A stretch of 64,000 nt of DNA from Dirofilaria immitis (GCA_024305405.1 JAKNDB010000068.1:3410501-3474500); one strand, 5' to 3'. Counted from the stretch's first letter, positions 1 through 13,519 are shown. The notes: generated by a model not told the origin, from the letters alone. Numbers and translations: made by a program.

Positions 1-950
1 AAGATATATAAAGTTTTCGTTCTGATAACTATCACTAATTTTCTAAAGATAACATTTTTTTCTTGTTTTTCTTTGAAACAATAAACTTTTTCAGAACATT
101 AATCAGATATGGTACAACTGTGTTTCTTAATTATGCTATGCACATTTTTATTTTATTTATCATTATTTTTCTAAATTTAAAAATTAGGTATTATTGGAAA
201 AAAATTCATATCTTGCATTTGTGATAATTCGTTATCTTTTGATTAATGAAAAAGAAAAAATATATGCATATTCAAATATGATATGAATTGATAAAAATTT
301 TTTTGTTGTTAATATTATCAATTTGTGAGAATATTCTAATATAGAATTACGAATTATGCGATATTAGTGTATTCATTGAATTTTATATCTTTAATTATTA
401 TTCAATTTCAAATGTCAATTGCCTGGAAGAAAAGAAAAGAGCATTTGAAGATTTATTCACTTTTATAAATAATATTTATTCTAAAATCTATTTATGCAAA
501 GGATATTTTGTTTTAATAATAACTTTATGAATTTTTATAAACAATTTGATTTGACTTCCTTCCTTTGCCTAATAATTATATATTCAAACTTTTTCTGTTT
601 TTTTTTTATGCCTATTCAATAAAAGTTATCAATTCATAAAATGTATTAATATATTTTCAATTCTTTTACTTTTTTATTTATCAATGAAATTAAATTTATT
701 TATGATAATTAATAAAAAAATATATATAATTGATATATTCATACAATACTTTTTTCTTTTCTTTTCTTTTCTGAATCCTTTAGTTAAAATTTAAATTTTT
801 CATGAATTCTCAATTATATATAAACAATTTTATTTTTTTCTTTTTCTTTTTCTTTCGTACCCTTTGAATTATCTTTTGATAAAATTTAAAATTTATAATA
901 ATTATTGGTCACATTGTAATATATATGTATATATGAAATTGTTCACTAAA

Positions 951-1010
951 CAGCGTAGGAGCGGGGAAGCGAGGGAAGCGGGGAGATGAAGAGCGGAAAG
1001 CGGAGGAGAT
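951..1010. repeat. Short G-rich purine island with GCGG motifs
   Basis: About 60 bases of almost pure purine with repeated AGCGG/AGCGGGG motifs, far richer in G than the surrounding DNA. Similar GCGGAA motifs recur near 13520-13700 and 61900-62050. No reading frame or known RNA is recognised. Confidence 0.6.
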
Positions 1011-1160
1011 AAAAAAATGGTCAACAATTGAAAAAAATTTTTATCCGATCCGATTCAATGTTTACTTAACTGATTTATCCATTTTCGTTTTTTTTTCATT
1101 TTCTTTTTTTAGCTTCATATTATTCCAATATCATATTCAAAATGACAAATATTGAATTGA

Positions 1161-1297
<137 letters not shown>

Positions 1298-1575
1298 GAA
1301 ATGATAACAAAATTTTCTCATAAATTCCTGTAAACAACTATAAGTTTTTGATTCGACGAAACAACATGATGCAATATTATTTGATTGTCAAAAAGTATTT
1401 TTTCAATTTCTACTTTAAGAGATTCTAATTTATTTTTAGCAACAAAAGATAGAAAGGTGAGAGAAAAAAGTAGAATATCGATAATAAATCAGTAATTAAT
1501 ATTGATTTATTTGGCATTTATTTTGCTCAATTTTTATCATTTCTGATTTTTTATTTTATTTTATCTAACATTTAT

Positions 1576-2072
1576 ATTTAAAATTATCAGATATATTATC
1601 AATCAGATATTGAGTAATAATAAATATTGCATATTTAAAATTATCAGATATATTATCGATTAGATATTGAGTAATAATAAATATTGCATATCAGATATTA
1701 AGTAATAATAAATATTGCATATTTAAAATTATCAGATATATTATCAATCAGATATTGAGTAATAATAAATATTGCATATCAGATATTAAATAATAATAAA
1801 TATTGCATATCAGATATTGAGTAATAATAAATATTGCATATTTAAAATTATCAGATATATTATCAATCAGATGTTAAGTAATCATAAATATTGCATATTT
1901 AAAATTATCAGATATATTATCAATCAGATATTGAGTAATAATAAATATTGCATATTTAAAATTACCAGATATATTATCGATTAGATATTGAGTAATAATA
2001 AATATTGCATATCAGATATTAAATAATAATAAATATTGCATATCAGATATTAAGTAATAATAAATATTGCAT
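1576..2072. repeat. Composite minisatellite of 57- and 31-base units
   Basis: Eleven units fill 497 bases exactly: six copies of a 57-base unit (A) and five of a 31-base unit (B), in the order A A B A B B A A A B B. B equals A without an internal 26-base segment. All units share the ending TAATAATAAATATTGCAT. Copies differ at a few positions (for example CAATCAG or CGATTAG within A). No coding sense. Confidence 0.95.
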
Positions 2073-2304
2073 ACTTAAAATTAAAAAATATCATTTCAAG
2101 TTTTAATTCTAATATTCGAATAAAATATAAATTGTTATTGCTAGCAATGTAAAGTGTGAAAAAAGTTTTCATAATATTTTTATTTCTTTCTATGAGTTTT
2201 ATCCAACAACTTGCTATAAATAAAATTTGTGTTTGCTGCTAAATAATGATTTTATGTCTCTGCTGAAATTCTTTTCTATATTTACTTCAAAAAATGATAT
2301 GATA

Positions 2305-2575
2305 TGAGAGAGAGAGAATGAGAGAAAGAGAGAGATAGAGGGAGGGAGAGAGAAAAGAAAAGAAAGAGAAGGAAAATAATAAGTATTTTTATCAGATATT
2401 TTACAATTATGAATATATACATTTTCTCTTTCATCTCCTCCTCCTTATATGTTCATTTTTAATTGATATATTTTTTTTAATTATTCATTTTATCAGAGTC
2501 TTCCATTATATCTCTCTTTTTTCCTCTTTTCCTCTTTTTCTTTCCCTATCCTCTCTCTCTCTCTCTCTTTCTTTT
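2305..2575. repeat. Paired purine (GA) and pyrimidine (TC) tracts
   Basis: A GA-rich tract at about 2305-2378 is followed roughly 130 bases later by a TC-rich tract at about 2509-2575. The two are approximately complementary in composition and could pair, but they are imperfect simple sequence. Confidence 0.7.
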
Positions 2576-2729
2576 CATTTAAAATTAGATATTGCACTAT
2601 TTTTAGCGTTTAAATTGCTTACATTTACTGAAAAAACACTTAAACATTCGAAGTAAAAAGGCTATTCAGATATAAAAATTATTTTTTTTTTTATTAAACA
2701 TAAACACTCCATATACGACTCTTTTATAC

Positions 2730-3075
2730 GGTATGAACAATAATATAATTTTTACAGTATGAACAATAATAGAATTTGCACAGTATAAATAATATAATTT
2801 GCACAATATGAATGATAAATATAATTTAGTAGAATAGTAGCAAAAAATGAGATTTCTGCACAAATCAGAACGAATAGCAAGTTTACAGCTTATACATATT
2901 TTTTTACTTCATACTGTATGACATGATTTTTACAGTATGAAGAATAATGTAATTTGCGCAGTGAATTTGTACTTTACGAATAGTAGTAGAAAAGTGAGAA
3001 TTTATTCAGTATGAATAATAGGCTCTGCAGTATGAATACAATGTAATTTGTACAGTATGAACACTAGTTAAAATT
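2730..3075. repeat. Degenerate tandem repeat with CAGTATGAA motif
   Basis: Roughly 25-base units of the form ACAGTATGAACAATAATA followed by ATTTG recur with much decay and with unrelated sequence between some copies. At least eight copies of the CAGTATGAA core or a one-base variant are visible. No protein or RNA is recognised. Confidence 0.75.
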
Positions 3076-3317
3076 GCTAAAATACAGTAGAAATAATAAT
3101 GAATGAAAATTTACAAAAAGAAAGTAGCATAAAAATGCAAATCATAATGAGAAAAATGTAATGACAAAAAAATATATAATAAAATTATGTAATTGGATGA
3201 TATAAAATTGTGAATTATTTTTTATTTTGACATTTTATTCATTTTGTTTATGACATTATAAAATTGAAAGATAATTAATTTAAAAATTAATGAATGAATT
3301 GTATGTTTGAATGATAA

Positions 3318-3434
3318 TTTTACGCTACTGCACCATTTACATCACGTATTTGACGATATTTTTACGTTACGCTGCCACTTGTGTCACGTATTTGACGACA
3401 TTTTTACGTTATACTGCTACTTATATCACGTACT
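3318..3434. repeat. 42-base tandem repeat, 2.8 copies, open reading frame
   Basis: Units of 42 bases share TTTTACG near the start and CACGTATTTGACGA near the end. Because 42 is a multiple of three, the plus strand stays open across all copies and reads as 14-residue repeats with an HVFDDIF core. There is no in-frame ATG directly before it, no splice context and no known domain, so I call it a repeat and not a gene. Confidence 0.8.
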
Positions 3435-4321
3435 TCGCCCATTACTGTTACTATTTACTCCACGAACCGATACTTTAAATTACACTGCATTTATATTTCA
3501 TGTACTTTCTTTTCTCCTTTCGAGAATTTTTATAATATGTAACAGATTCTTACGTATGATTGATTCAATTTATAATATTGGCGTAAAACATATCTTTATA
3601 ATATTAACACATCGAAATGTAAAAGCGTAAAAAAAACACATCGAAATATATTCAGTAACGTGTAAAAACCTTAAAAAATTTAGGAATAAATAAGTATTTG
3701 ATAAAAATATACTGATAATTTAATTTGATTTTCATGTGATATATTTCTGATAATGCTAGATAATATCATTTTCGTCCTTCATAGATAAAGCAAAAATTTA
3801 TTTGATGACTCATTTAAAAATTAAGAGATGAAAGTTTAAAATTGTTGAAAAAAGAAGGAAAAATTGAGAATACGAAAATTAAAAAGTTCAACAGTTTAAA
3901 AATAGAATTTAAATGATGATATCATTTTAATCATATGAAAACCTTATTAAAAGGGCAAATATAATTTACTGAAAGTAATGAATAAAATCATAAAGTTCTT
4001 TTTTGCATTTATTTGATAGATTTTCAAAATTTATTTAATCTTTGTTGAATGATATCTCTGAGAATAATTCTGAGATTATTTTCGCAAAATTTTTTTCAAT
4101 CCTTTAGTGCTCAAATTTTTTTTTTATTTAAAAATTAAATAAATAATATTTAATTGAAAGCTAAGCAGTAAATTAGTTAAATTAAGAATAACAATTATTA
4201 TAAACCGTTAATTTGATTAATAATTATTTAATTAATTCAAATATTTTATAATGCAACTAATATGTAAAAATAAAACAAAAACAATATAATAATATTAAAT
4301 AAATTGATAATTTTACATTAA

Positions 4322-4433
4322 TAATTAGGCAACAATTCGATTCATTTAAATATTATTAAAAAATAAACAAAAGTATTATTTACAAATTAATTATTTTATT
4401 GCATTACATCTGAATCGAATTGTTGCCTAATTA
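4322..4433. mobile_element. MITE-like element with 21-base terminal inverted repeats
   Basis: Two perfect 23-base inverted arms (4322-4344 and 4411-4433) flank a 66-base AT-rich core without coding capacity. Both outer ends are TA, so the arms can be read as TA target duplications plus 21-base terminal repeats beginning ATTAGGCAACAATTC. A TA target and a TTAGG-type terminus are known of Tc1/mariner elements; assignment to that group is inference. No second copy is seen in this window. Confidence 0.6.
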
Positions 4434-4528
4434 AAATATAATACATCTGTTTCATGCATTTTTTCATGCATACTAAACATTCAATACATTTTATATTTTT
4501 TATTTTCAACTTTCCTAATATATCTGTT

Positions 4529-4533
<5 letters not shown>

Positions 4534-4566
<33 letters not shown>
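4534..4566. repeat. (TA)n dinucleotide run
   Basis: About 15 uninterrupted TA repeats flanked by ATACA and AACAT. Confidence 0.95.
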
Positions 4567-4569
<3 letters not shown>

Positions 4570-6198
4570 ATTTATATATTCGATTGTCATAAATTTCATT
4601 TTTTTTTAATGCAAAATTTTGATAATGCAAATTTATATGTTTATATCGATAATTTTTATATGAAAATAATAAATTTTATTTTTATTGTTTATATCAAATT
4701 CAACAACGAATTGGTCTTTTCTTCTCTTTTTTTTCATTCTTTCAATTATTGATTTCTTTTAAAGCATTAAAAGTTTTTATTCTTGAGAAAATTATTAACT
4801 GGAGAACGAAAGAGAGAAAAAATTCCTAAATAGGCGGGGAAAAAAATGTGATAGATGGAGAAGCGGGAAATAAAGAAAAGATAATTTCTGAGATTGAGTG
4901 ATAAATATAAAAAAAATTTTTTGAAATATTATAGTAATTTTAAGTTCAATTAGTTTAATATTACATAAGAATAGCTAAAAGAAATAGCTACAAAATAACT
5001 ATAAATAATAGCTATAAATCAAATGTGAATATATTGTTAATAAAATTTATTGAAAATAATAAATTGAAATAAATCTTTTATTCGCTTTTTTTTCTATAAT
5101 TTCTTATTATCAAATATTTAAATCTATTCTAATAAGATAAAACTACTCATTTATTGAAATGCTACACAAAACAAATAGAAAATTTAAATAATAATAATTA
5201 GAAATGAATAATTAAATAATAATAATTAGAAATGAATAACTAATTTGAATTGTTGGAATATTTTCAAATTTTCATTCATTTCAAGCCTTAAATATTATTT
5301 AAATTCCCGGAAATCTTTATTTTCCAACAAAAATAATACCAAAAAGAAAAGAAATTGCTAAAATTTTAAATAACCATATATTTTTGTTAGAAAAAATCAG
5401 TGCAAATGATAATTAATCGCTTAAATGATAATGACAATAACTACTCTCGATAACTGAGGTAGAAAAAGGACCAATTTTAAACTGAAATTTTTTTATAGTT
5501 TTTTCCTCATAATTTTAAAATAAAAACATTAATCTGAATTTATATACAGTTACTTAAATACTTATATTTTGGAAATTTAAATAATCATATTGACATTTAT
5601 GCATTCTAATGCATTGTACCCATATAATATTATTATAAATATAAGTTCTTTATATTAATATATGTGTATATATTTACTAATATATACATATTAGTATAAT
5701 ATATTTGTACAAAATTATTGATATAAAGTAATTAAATATTTAATAACTTATTTTATCACATACATAACTTTTTTTCTTTTCCATCCATTTCATTGATTTT
5801 TTCCATTTTTTTTTAATTTTTATTATTTTGGAGAAATGGTAATATATTATTTAATGAAACATTTTACATGCAAATTCATTATTATTTCCTTAAAAAAATG
5901 CTCATAAATATTTCTAATTTTTGATAAAATAATAAAATTTAAGAAAAAATTTGATAAAATCTTATCAAAGTAAATTTCTATGATTTAATTAAGAAATATA
6001 GCCGAGGAAACTTTTTCGTTTTAGATATTTAGCTAAAATTGTAGTAATATTGGCCATCATCTTCAATATTTCTTGAAATATTTCTCGCCTTTTGCAGAAG
6101 AAATAAGCATAAAAGTTTGTTTTTAGAAATTTGATTTTTATTTAAAAAAATTTCAAATAAATTCAATGCTTGGAAAATTCGGTGATCAACATATTTAT

Positions 6199-6400
6199 TT
6201 CAATTTTATTTCAAATTTAACACCAAATTATTTCATTTAGTAATTTCAATTAATTTCAAATTTAATGCCAGATTAATTTCAATTAATTTCAAATTTAATG
6301 CCAGATTAATTTCAATTAATTTCAAATTTAATACCAGATTAATTTCAATTAATTTCAAATTTAATACCAGATTAATTTCAATTAATTAGTAATTTCAATT
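6199..6400. repeat. 33-base tandem repeat, about five copies
   Basis: Units of about 33 bases contain AATTTCAATTAATTTCAAAT followed by TTAATGCCAGATT or TTAATACCAGATT. The inner copies are nearly identical and the edges are decayed. It lies about 300 bases before the presumed first exon of the START-domain gene. Confidence 0.9.
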
Positions 6401-6708
6401 AATTACATAAATTTATATGACAATAAACTATAAAATGTATATTTTTCTAATCCTTCCATTCCTCCATTTTCTCTTATTTTTTGATTATTTGATAATAATA
6501 GTATTATTTCATACAAAAATTATTAATTGTGTAAATTAATTTAAACTTAAATAATCAATAATCGATATAACTTGCCGAATTTTCCTTTATTTATTTTATT
6601 TCAGTTGTGATTCATTTTTTTTTCAGATATATTTCATTTGAATGCAATAAATATAATAATCAAATACAAAGAATATTATTTCGAACTCATTTTATTATTT
6701 TCGTAACT

Positions 6709-9700
6709 ATGACCAAAGGTATGATTCAATGTTAATTATTTCAACTTTTTTTTTTCTTATCTAATTTATCAATTGATATAATGTTTAATAATGCTATCCG
6801 ATTTAATTAGTCAAACAATTCTATGAGAATTAGGCTTGTTATTATAATTGAATTAGGTGACCTATTAGTTAATTAATTAATCGATAAATAATCAACTAGC
6901 TTTTTATAGCTTGGTTAAATTTTCTATTAAATAAAAATTTCGAATTTAAATTTCAATTACGAATTTATGATTATAATTTCTATTTTCATCTAATTTATTC
7001 GTCTTTTTCGTTTTTCTTTTTTTCAATATCAAAATTTAAATTATAAATATTTTAAAGAAATCTTTATGTTTGTTTGTTTATTTTTTGTTTTATTGGCAAA
7101 TAAAAGCTATTAATGATCTTTATTCTTTCAAAATATTCAATTATGTACCTTTTATTGTTACAATTCAAAAATTCTTCAATATTTTCAATATGTCGCGAAA
7201 ACTTTATCAGAATATTCTAAACGAACTTGAAATGATAACTAATCTAATTTTTAAATTATACACATCTAGCAAGATCATTGATTAATTTATCGATTTAAGT
7301 TATCAAAATTTAAATCAATCTTTAAATGTTTTTTTTTTAGAACAAACTATATCTTTTTTCATATTTATATAAAATAGATGCGATATATATAACTTTTTTT
7401 TACTAATTAATTAATATTGCTAACTTATCAAGGTAACAATAATGATAATTTTTTGAATTGTTAATTTATCAAGATAATTTTTTCTAATAATTATTGCAGA
7501 TAATGATGATGATGATGATGATAATGAGAAGAATTGTTATTATAATAATCGTATATGTCTTAATCATATCAAAATATTGGATGATAGTGATTTTAAATAT
7601 ATCAGTGAATTATGCGAAAATCAATCCGGTTGGAATATTGCGTATAATAAGGATATTATTAAAGTATGGACGAAATCAGTACCAAAATCTATTCTTCATA
7701 TGATTAAAGTATTTAATTATTGTCCTTTTAATTAGCAATTTTTTTCCTTCTTTTATAAATTAATTTGAAATAGAAAAAGGAAAATTTCTTATTTTAATTC
7801 ATTTAATTAATTTGAAATGAAATGGAACGTTTCAAGAAATTATTGAGTTGAATTAAAATATTCGATAATTTTTTAATTAATAAATTCATAAATTAATTTA
7901 AAAGAAAAAAAATTCATTCAATTTATTTTAAGTCATTTGCTACAACTAATATTCGTTTCAAAAAATTGTATTATATTTCAGTAAGAGAATTTAACCCTTT
8001 TTGATTTTGATAAAATAAAAGATAAGAAAAAGAGAAAATGAACTGCACAGTTACAATTAATTAGAATTAACCTTTGACATCAAGTATATTTATATCGCAA
8101 CAAGAATAAACAAAATGATTTTAGAATGACAAAATTTTTGGAAAAGAAATTTAAAAAAACCGAAAAATTGAATTTGGAAAACTTTAGAACTATCTTTGAG
8201 CTGATTTTATGCTATTTCATTTCATGCTTTTTAGTATTTTCATTAAATATATCTTTTTTCCATTTTTTCTCTCGTTTTTTAAAAAAGAAATTTATTTATA
8301 AATTGAAATTTTGAAGGAACAAATATTCTAAACGAAATTTGAAATTATTTTTAGATTAATAATTGATACAAATTTAATGAAATGATAAATTTGATTAAAA
8401 GAGATATGATAAGAGCAAATAACTCATTTTATATTTTATGTTGCATTTATTGAAAAAAGCAATCATTTTTTAATTTATTTAGATATTGATAAGTAATTTC
8501 AAATTTAATTACATAACAAAATATATGTTATAAATTAAAAATAATTTCAGGCTAAAGCAATACTATCCGATGTATCAGCATCAATAGTTTATGATGTTTT
8601 ACATGATTCGCAATATAGGCCAAAATGGGATAAATATCATGTTGCAACAATTGATATAGGCTTAATTAATCCAAATAATGATATTTGTTATTATGCAAGT
8701 ATATTTTATTCTTTATATATTTAAATTTAAATTACTATTCTTATTTCTTATTTAATTTCCCTTCATTTAATCGTTTATCTCAAAGAAAGAAGAAGGAAAA
8801 TTTAGTTCGAAATTATGCATTTTACAAATTTATAATTCAAATAAATAAAAATAAACAAATTTAGGTTTTTTTGATACAAAAATTAAATAATCGAATAACG
8901 AAAAATTTAATAGAAATTAATTTTTAAAAATGGGATTAAATGGACTAAAATTATTTAAAATTGAAGGAATGAACTTTTTTTAAATGATTTTTTATTTCTA
9001 AAATATTAAATTTTCCTTTTCTCGTCTTTTCTTCATTAAGAAAAAGCTATAAATATACGAAATGGATATAAAAAAGCTTTAAATATAGGAAATGGATAAA
9101 AAGACTATAAATATAGGAAAATGGATATAAAAACTTATAAATATAGGAAATTGATATTAAAATAAAAGGCTCTAAATGTAAGAAATGGATATAAAAAAAC
9201 TATGAATATAGGAAATGGATATAAAAAAGCTATGAATATAGGAAATGGATATAAAAGGGCTGTAAATATAGGAAATGGATATAAAAAGGACTGTAAATAT
9301 AGGAAATGGATATAAAAAGGACTGTAAATATAGGAAATGGATATAAAAAGGCTGTAAATATAGGAAATGGATATTAAAAAGCTATGAATATAGGAAATGA
9401 ATGTAAAAGGCTGCGAATAGGAAATGAATATAAAAGGGCTGCGAATAGGAAATGAATATAAAAGGGCTGTGAATAGGAAATTGATATAAAAGAATTCATA
9501 AAGGAAACAAAATAACGAAATGAGAAAACGACAGATTTTTTATGGAAAATTTTAATTTCAATGCAAATTATTAATTTTAAAAAAGAAAAAATAATTTGAA
9601 AAGTTTTTTAGAAAAAATTTTTTATTTATTTAAAAGTTAATTACTTCAATTTAATTAGATTTGATATTATTTTTTTCCCTAAAATATTTTTATTTATTTT

Positions 9701-12700
9701 ATTTAAACTTTTTCTTTCTTCTCTATTTAATGTAAATTTAATTTTAGTAGGAGGTATACCACCGTTACGTACACGAGATTTTGTCCTACAACGATCATGG
9801 TTAGATATTGGTAATGAGAAATATATTTGTAGTCATTCAATTTGTCATGAGGTAAAATTAATTGTCTTACATTTATATAACTTAACAATTCTATTAAAGA
9901 TTTATATATATACATAAAAAGTACTTGAATATTTAAAATGATTTCTTTCGATTTCTATTAATTCAATAATTTTTTTGTACAATTCTTGTGAAAAATAGAA
10001 TAAAAAATTTTGAAATTTATATTATATATTTATCTTATTCTATTATATAGATATTATTAATTTCAATTTATACTTATAAGTCTAGTTAGATTAATTTGAA
10101 AAACAATAAATTAATCATAAGTTAAAAGTATTGATAAATCGGAAAAGTTAACTATTGAGAATCGTGATATTTCCTAGCTACTATGATAGTGTAATTAAAA
10201 TTTACTCAGTTACAATATTTATACATCTTTTAACTAAAATCGAACACTTTAGTACTTTCTTATAATCAGTAGTTATGAAATAAAAATTTTAAATTAAATT
10301 GAAATTCATAAAAATGATGAAACTAACTTTCTTTCTATCATTGATAGAAGCTATTAATTAAATTATAGTTTTTAATATAAAAAAATTTGTTTTGGAATTT
10401 ATAAAAATATTTAGCATAAAATAGAAAAAAAAATGATTGATTCAAAGTTAAAAATTGAATATATATTATTGATTAATTTGATTATATATTATATTACTAT
10501 TATTATTAGCGATAATTTCTTCTCTCATTTTAAGTTTTATTTTTGTTTATAATAAAAGCAAAAAAAAATTTTACATTTTTTTTTTCTTAAATTTTTATAC
10601 TTTTCAGAAATGTCCACCTGTTAAAGGATATATTAGAGGTGTTGTATATTTAGCAGCATATCATATACGTGATATGGGTAAAAATGGTTGTCAAGTTACC
10701 TATATTAATCATTCTGATCCAAAAGGTAAATTCATTAAATCAATTATTAATTCGTTTTTTTTTCTTAGTAATTTAATCGTCTATTTATTTCAATCGAATT
10801 ATTTTCATTTCGACGAAAAATTTATTTCTTCACTAAAATTTATTAAATCTATTTATTTATAAAATAATGATTCATTATTTTTTATTTATAATAATTGAGA
10901 TGAAACATTTGAAATAGCAATAATAATTAATAAATAATAACGATTGATTGGGAATGATAATAATTAATAATCAATATAATTCGTTTTAAATAATAGGCAA
11001 AAATTGATTATATTAAATAATTATTTTGCCATAAATTTTTGCAATAACTTATAAAATTTTTGATTTCAATTTTTTTTAAAATAAGAATTATTTATTTTTA
11101 AATACTTTCAAATTTATTTTAATTAATAATTTTTGAAAAAGAAAGTTGTAGGTAATACAATTTTGTAGAAACTATCGGAAATTTTAGAATTTTTTTTAAA
11201 AGAAATAAAAAATTGTTTATTTATTTCTTCAAAGATATTAAATTTATCGAATTATAATTAATTGATTTATTTGATTGAAAATTATTTGCTTTTATTCCAT
11301 TGATGGAATTAGTGGTATTTTTATCTGATAAGATATAAAATTATTCAAAATATATATTACTTTTTTGAAGGCAATGTTCCAGCATGGCTAACAAATCATT
11401 TGGCTAAAGTTGTTGGACCAAAATTTATCAAAAAATTCACAAAGCTTGTTTAAAATATGAAAATTGGAAAGAAAATAATTGCCCTAATTGGAAGCCATGG
11501 ATTTATCCAGAACAGCAGGTTAGTTTAATAAATATTTTGATATAACTTGATTTCAATTTTTACCTACCGAATATTTCTTATAAATATAATTGATTTATAA
11601 TAAATCACTGTTTTTTCTTTAAACCCATTTAATAAATTATCAGTCATCATGATGATAACATAATCAATTATATGAATTATACTGCTAATACATTAAACGA
11701 TATTGCTTGACACGACAGTTCATTTTTAATGATATTTTTGTCACTGATTTATCATTACATATATATATTTTACTGATATATTTATTTATAATTTATTTTT
11801 ACTGACAATTTTTATCAGCATGCATTTTTGATCATTATTTTTACTCATAATATTCCTTCAATTGATATTAATACTAGTATTTTTATTGAGTATTTTTATT
11901 CAAATAGCTACTTTTTTAATGATCACACATTTCTTATCATTAAATCATTCTTACCATAAATATCATGGCAGCATTTCTTATCATTCTTATCATAAATATC
12001 ATAGTTTTTTCATAGCATTTATATTTTTAGTTTGTTCCAAAATTTGCATTTTTCTTTTTTTTTTAAATTTGCAAACATTACTGCTGCATGGAATGTTTTG
12101 TAATAACTATTTAAAAAGTATATTAATATATTATCACTGATATAATTTATATCATTTAATAGACTTTATCATCTATGCTGTCGTAATCATAAAATATAGG
12201 AATATTTGTGCAACAATGAGTAAGAAATTTAGCAAAATCGCTATTTATTAATTTCAAAATAAAACAAATTATTGATATAGAAAAAAAGTGATGTCCTACA
12301 TAAACTGTATTTACTAATTATTTCACTAAACTATCATTATCACTAAATTTAAATAATACAAAATGTGCTAAATTATATTTATAATATTTGCTTGAAAATT
12401 TTTTATAATCCAATAATATTTTATTAATAAAAATAAATTGAGAAAATATTTTAGGAAATTTTATTTCAAAAAAATTTTCTAAGAAATGAGGGGAAAAAGA
12501 TTTAACAAAAATATGAAAGTATAAAAAACAATGCAAAAAAAGTCGTTTCTTAAATTTTATATTCAAATAATTTAATTATATTTATTCATATATATTTATG
12601 TATGCTTTTTTCTCCCAAAATAATTTTTAATTTTATATGTATCATTTTTTTTCCGAAAATTATATAAATTCAAATGAAGACATAATTTTCTATGAATTTA

Positions 12701-13083
12701 TCGAATATATCTTTATCAATTTGTTTATATATGTGTATTTCAATTAATAGATATTTTTAATTTTTAATTAATAAGTCCTGTTTTTAATTGGTAATTTCAT
12801 AATTTTTCTTCTTTTTTGAAATGGACAGTTATTTAATTTCATTTGATATTTTTGTAATATTTTGTTAACAATTTTTCAAAATTTTTCAACATTTTCGAAT
12901 TATTTCAAAGATGGATATTCGAAAATGATAAAATAAATCATATTGCAGGTTAATCTTCTACGTGTAAAACTTTCGGAATGCGAGCCACAAAATTATGATA
13001 CTAATAAAATCGTATCCAGTATTGATGAAAGTGATATCATTTGTGATAATATCGATACTAATAGTACCAGTGATGAAGATTGA
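6709..13083 (+). CDS. STARD10: STARD10-type START-domain lipid transfer protein (7 exons)
   Basis: Exons: 6709-6718, 7500-7708, 8551-8698, 9748-9851, 10608-10725, 11371-11518, 12949-13083, giving about 290 residues, the length of human STARD10 (291). Known family role: transfer of phosphatidylcholine and phosphatidylethanolamine between membranes. START hallmarks visible in order are [58 protein letters not shown] and [10 protein letters not shown]. The tail is acidic (ends TSDEDxx-type, stop at 13081). Exon 2 opens with an Asp/Asn run encoded by a GAT microsatellite. The 10-base first exon (Met-Thr-Lys plus one base) fits the phase but is inferred. Exon 6 loses frame in an A6 run at 11430-11435; one extra A restores the conserved frame and the phase of exon 7. 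Intron 3 carries a minisatellite. I am confident in the family and less so in exon 1. Confidence 0.93.
7502..7524 (+). repeat. Coding GAT microsatellite
   Basis: An AAT GAT(6) AAT run near the N-terminus of the START-domain protein encodes an Asp-rich stretch before the domain. It is likely length-variable between alleles, in steps that keep the frame. Confidence 0.8.
9046..9500. repeat. Intronic minisatellite, about 16 units of 27-30 bases
   Basis: The motif ATAGGAAATGGATATAAAA followed by AGGCTGTAA or a variant repeats through most of intron 3 of the START-domain gene. The array grades from AAAGCTATAAATA units on the left, through GGCTGTAAATA units, to GCGAATAGG units on the right. This gradient indicates local unit duplication. 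Confidence 0.92.
9748..9750 (+). promoter_or_regulatory. Tandem (NAGNAG) 3' splice acceptor, exon 4 of the START-domain gene
   Basis: The acceptor reads TTTTAGTAG. Splicing after the first AG adds the bases TAG to the exon, splicing after the second removes them; both keep the frame, giving Ala-Ile-Gly-Gly-Ile or Ala-Arg-Gly-Ile at the junction. Such NAGNAG sites often yield both isoforms. Confidence 0.55.
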
Positions 13084-13519
13084 ATCAAATTCATATCATT
13101 CCTTCATTTGCTTTCGCTCGCAAATATAAAACGATGAAATTATATTTGAAATAAAGGAAAAAATGAATTAAATATTTCTGATTGTTCTATTTATTCAAAT
13201 TTTTCCTCAAAATTTTATTTATCACATAACAAAGATAAAAAAAATCTTATAATATTATTAGAAATAATTAAAATATTCTTTTCAGATTAATTTTTAAAAG
13301 TTTTGATAAATTTTTTCATTCTTTTATGATTATCAAAATGAATAAATTATTGAAAAGAATTTCACAAACTTTTTTATAATTTAATACATTGCAATGTTAA
13401 TTTATGAAAAAGAAATATAAATAAGTAATACTTGAAGAAAGGGGAAAGCTCTTCATTATAATGGTAATATTTTGAGAAATAAAAAAATTTTCAGGAGATA
13501 TCTTTCCTTAACATCTGAA

